Source: CAYJOG01 sp964371695 [NCBI: uncultured bacterium] (GTDB taxonomy: Bacteria; CAYJOG01). From it: a DNA stretch of 6,333 nucleotides. The notes beneath the pieces were generated by a model. It had not been told where the DNA came from and did no database searches. It worked only from the letters and a program-made list of their open reading frames with translations. The stretch is taken from contig CAYJOG010000181.1 of NCBI GenBank assembly GCA_964371695.1, forward strand, positions 1-6,333, in the 5' to 3' direction. Position 1 is the first letter of the stretch. Each line of letters begins with the position of its first letter. The position numbers were made by a program, and so were the translations under genes. Below, in pieces: positions 4,580 through 6,333 of this stretch.

Positions 4580-5407
4580 ATGTCAACAGTAGTCAATACC
4601 AACGTCGCATCCCAACGGGGCATCGCCAATTTGCTCAAGGTCAACTTCGGCCTGGGCGAAAGCCTGGAAAAGCTCAGCAGCGGTTTTCGCATCAACAAAG
4701 CCGCTGACGACGCTTCGGGCATGGCCATCTCCACCATCATGAGCGCGCAGATTGGCGGCATTCGCCAAGCTGTGGCCAATGCGGGTGACACCATCAGCAT
4801 GATCCAGACCGCCGACGGCGCTTACGCCGAAACAACGTCCATCATGCTGCGCATGCGCGACCTGGCCGTGAAAGCCGCCAACGATGTCACGCTGACCGCC
4901 GCAGACCTGATCAAGCTCGACAACGAGTTCAACGCACTGCGTTCAGAAATCACCGCGAAGATCACCCGGGTTACGTTCAACACCAAGGCGATCCTCAACG
5001 GCGCAGTCGCGGCCGATCCTGTCCAGGTGGGGCCCAACAAGGGTCAAAGCTTCAACATCACCATCACGGCGCTCACCACGGCCGTGCTCAAGATTCCCGC
5101 CGCCACGGTCGGCATAAGCACCGCTCTTAGCGCTGGCACCGCCATTGGCGCGTTGTCTCAGGGCATCTCGGTGCTGGCTTCCAGCCGGGCGGGACTGGGC
5201 ACCATCCAGCTGCGTCTCAACCACATCGTCAACGACCTCACGGCCGCCGATGTGAACCTGAGCGCCGCCCGCAGCCGCGTGCTGGACACCGACTTCGCGT
5301 CGGAAATCAGCAACTTCACCAAGTTGCAGATTCTTCAGCAGGTGGGCACGGCGGTGCTGGCGCAAGCCAACGCAAGCCCGCAGGCAGTGATACAACTTTT
5401 GGGTTAA
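4580..5407 (+). CDS. Flagellin 3 (filament protein, identical in protein to flagellin 2)
   Basis: 275 residues. Identical at DNA level to flagellin 2 up to 5349. The last 58 bases differ at 14 positions in 13 codons with no amino-acid change, ending in a run of otherwise little-used codons (ATA, CAA, CTT, TTG, GGT). This tail is probably the ancestral 3' end of the gene, since flagellin 2 has the flagellin 1 tail. D0/D1 layout, absence of Cys and the very short variable region are as in flagellin 2. It is followed 42 nt later by the only strong intrinsic terminator in the flagellin cluster, so it is the last full gene of the transcription unit. Confidence 0.96.
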   Translation: MSTVVNTNVASQRGIANLLKVNFGLGESLEKLSSGFRINKAADDASGMAISTIMSAQIGGIRQAVANAGDTISMIQTADGAYAETTSIMLRMRDLAVKAANDVTLTAADLIKLDNEFNALRSEITAKITRVTFNTKAILNGAVAADPVQVGPNKGQSFNITITALTTAVLKIPAATVGISTALSAGTAIGALSQGISVLASSRAGLGTIQLRLNHIVNDLTAADVNLSAARSRVLDTDFASEISNFTKLQILQQVGTAVLAQANASPQAVIQLLG

Positions 5408-5449
5408 AGCGCACACGTCTGTTCACAAATCTGTCAAAGGTTTGTCTTG

Positions 5450-5476
5450 AAAACCCCGCCCAGTGCGGGGTTTTTT
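5450..5476 (+). terminator. Strong intrinsic terminator after the flagellin cluster
   Basis: AAAACCCCGC (5450-5459) and GCGGGGTTTT (5465-5474) form a perfect 10-bp stem around a 5-nt loop (CCAGT), with six T in a row at 5471-5476. It lies 42 nt after the flagellin 3 stop and should end flagellin transcription. Confidence 0.92.
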
Positions 5477-5776
5477 ATTGCGAAGCCTGAGCTGTTCGTT
5501 TTGCGCCGACTCCGGGTAACTGGGGATTTGACCATACAAGAGGTCTTTATCGTGAAATGCCCTCTTTTGAAACAGGCACGCCTCCTGGCCCGCAACCGCC
5601 TGAAACAGGGAAAAGGCCAGAGAAAACCAGGGATTTCTTTTCTGTTGACCCTGTTTGCCGCTCTTGGCAAGACTTTTGCGTGGACACCTGGAAAGGGAGA
5701 CTTTTTCCCGCCACACACCCACCGCCACAGGCACTCCTCAAAAGAGCGGCCGGGCTGAAAAAAAAGGGGTAGCGCA
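5477..5776. other. 300-bp gap with no supportable gene
   Basis: Several frames are open on both strands, but none has a ribosome site or a recognisable product. I see no convincing promoter: TTGACC-like sequences near 5528 and 5644 have no good -10 partner. The 9-mer TGAAACAGG occurs twice (5568 and 5601). The end (5757-5770) is an A8-GGGG stretch that may act as the ribosome site of the next ORF. The downstream ORF must be transcribed from here or by read-through of the terminator. Confidence 0.5.
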
Positions 5777-6211
5777 ATGTCAGCGGTATTAAACATCAGC
5801 ATAACGTCCATACCCAGCAGCCCCCACCCCAACGCCGCCATCAACAACCTACGCCCTTACCCGGAAAAACGCCGCAGCCATTTCAGCACCACACAGGGCG
5901 GAGCAGACCTGCGGGTCGCGCCTTCCGGGGCGCCTCCCCTTCGGGTTACCTTTTGCATCATCCGCCAGGAACTGAAGGCATCAGACACCCGCGCCAGTCT
6001 GGACACGCTGCAACGTCGTCTGGGCCGCATCATCAATGACCTCACCGCCCAGGACATGAATCTGACCGCCACCCGCAGTCAGATTGCGGACGCCGGATTC
6101 GCTGGGGGGTTGACCGAATTCACCCGGTCCCAGCTTCAGGATCACGCGGACGCCGCCATCCGGTCTCAGGCCAACCTCAACCCGATGGACGTTTTTCGGT
6201 TGCTGTCATGA
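5777..6211 (+). pseudogene. Truncated flagellin-like ORF (144 residues, core missing)
   Basis: Residues 72-144 align without gaps to residues 203-275 of flagellin 1, with 34 of 73 identical by eye (LQRRL at 78-82, IINDLTAQDMNL at 85-96, SQANLNP at 130-136, LL at 142-143). The first 11 residues, MSAVLNISITS, resemble the flagellin opening MSTVVNTNVAS. Everything between, about 185 flagellin residues including the N-terminal D1 helices, is replaced by about 60 unrelated residues with one Cys, some of them encoded by a hairpin-rich segment (5918-5933). It has a weak GGGG ribosome site and no GGA motif close before the ATG, unlike the other flagellin leaders. The frame is intact to the end, so it may be a decaying copy that happens to stay open, or a minor protein using only the C-terminal export and assembly helix. 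It could not form a normal filament subunit. Confidence 0.65.
5918..5933. repeat. Hairpin inside the truncated flagellin ORF
   Basis: GCGCC (5918-5922) pairs with GGCGC (5929-5933) around TTCCGG. It lies in a very GC-rich segment (about 5896-5963) that interrupts the flagellin homology and is unlike the flanking sequence, which suggests an inserted palindromic element read in frame. This is suggestive only. Confidence 0.35.
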
Positions 6212-6237
6212 ACCGCCATTTTGCCTGATAGCCTGTT

Positions 6238-6279
6238 ATACCAATGAACATTCAAAACAGCAGGAATGTTCATTGGTAT
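6238..6279. repeat. Perfect 16-bp inverted repeat
   Basis: ATACCAATGAACATTC (6238-6253) and GAATGTTCATTGGTAT (6264-6279) are exact inverse copies separated by 10 nt (AAAACAGCAG). It starts 26 nt after the truncated flagellin ORF. There is no T-run on either side, so it is not a standard intrinsic terminator. It could be a transcript-end hairpin, a dispersed repeat, or a binding site for a dimeric regulator. Confidence 0.75.
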
Positions 6280-6289
6280 TAATGGCCTT

Positions 6290-6308
6290 GCCGTTCATCG
6301 TGAACGGC
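6290..6308. repeat. Perfect 8-bp inverted repeat near the window end
   Basis: GCCGTTCA (6290-6297) and TGAACGGC (6301-6308) flank a 3-nt TCG. It lies 10 nt after the 16-bp inverted repeat, and each half contains TTCA/TGAA as the first one does. No gene can be assigned between here and 6333. Confidence 0.6.
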
Positions 6309-6333
6309 TGCGGCCCGGCGCGGCGCAGGCAAA

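Larger units (their letters stand above)
4065..5335. repeat. Tandem duplication, unit 2 (1271 bp)
   Basis: Second copy of the unit, head to tail with the first. Exact identity continues 14 bp further to 5349 and stops at 5350 (G, against C at 4079), where the flagellin 3 tail diverges synonymously from that of flagellin 2. The unit contains the flagellin 2 tail, the spacer and nearly all of flagellin 3. The absence of mismatches points to a recent event or active homogenisation. Confidence 0.93.

Noticed and set aside
6282-6333. ATG at 6282 opening a frame to the window edge (MALPFIVNGCG...).
   Set aside because: It has no ribosome site, the 8-bp inverted repeat lies inside it, and too few codons are visible to judge.
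1-6333. CRISPR array, tRNA, rRNA, transposase or phage genes.
   Set aside because: No spaced direct repeats, cloverleaf, rRNA core or transposase/integrase motifs were seen on either strand; the only long repeat is the flagellin duplication.

Overview
The window is a bacterial flagellar locus of about 6.3 kb, and every gene reads on the + strand. The order is a DUF6470 (YviE-like) gene, fliW, csrA, a stray flagellin-type translation start, three complete 275-residue flagellin genes, a strong intrinsic terminator, and a shrunken flagellin-like ORF. The order yviE-fliW-csrA-flagellin is the one known from Bacillus subtilis and many other Firmicutes. The DNA here is clearly GC-rich and uses strong AGGGAGG-type ribosome sites, so a high-GC Firmicute fits best. 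FliW/CsrA flagellar control also occurs in Desulfobacterota, Nitrospirota and Spirochaetes, and the sequence alone does not settle the lineage.

Layout: 1-311 holds no gene I can support. 312-890 is the DUF6470 protein, read from a TTG start. fliW (894-1367) and csrA (1367-1636) follow with a 3-nt gap and a 1-nt overlap, so the three form an operon. A G8 tract sits at the fliW/csrA junction. 1637-2037 is a leader region containing a second flagellin-like ribosome site and ATG (1735) that opens only 52 codons. Flagellin 1 is 2038-2865. Flagellin 2 (3309-4136) and flagellin 3 (4580-5407) are each preceded by the same 443-bp hairpin-rich spacer. 5450-5476 is a textbook terminator. 5777-6211 encodes a flagellin C-terminus joined to a short flagellin-like N-terminus, with the core missing. 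Two perfect inverted repeats lie at 6238-6308.

How it works together: in the known circuit CsrA represses flagellin translation by binding GGA motifs over the flagellin ribosome site, FliW sequesters CsrA, and unsecreted flagellin sequesters FliW. All parts of that loop are present, and each full flagellin leader carries several GGA motifs, one of them over the Shine-Dalgarno. The most striking structural feature is an exact 1271-bp tandem duplication. Its breakpoints lie in a 14-bp identity near the flagellin 3' ends, which explains why flagellin 2 has the 3' tail of flagellin 1 while flagellin 3 keeps a different, fully synonymous tail.
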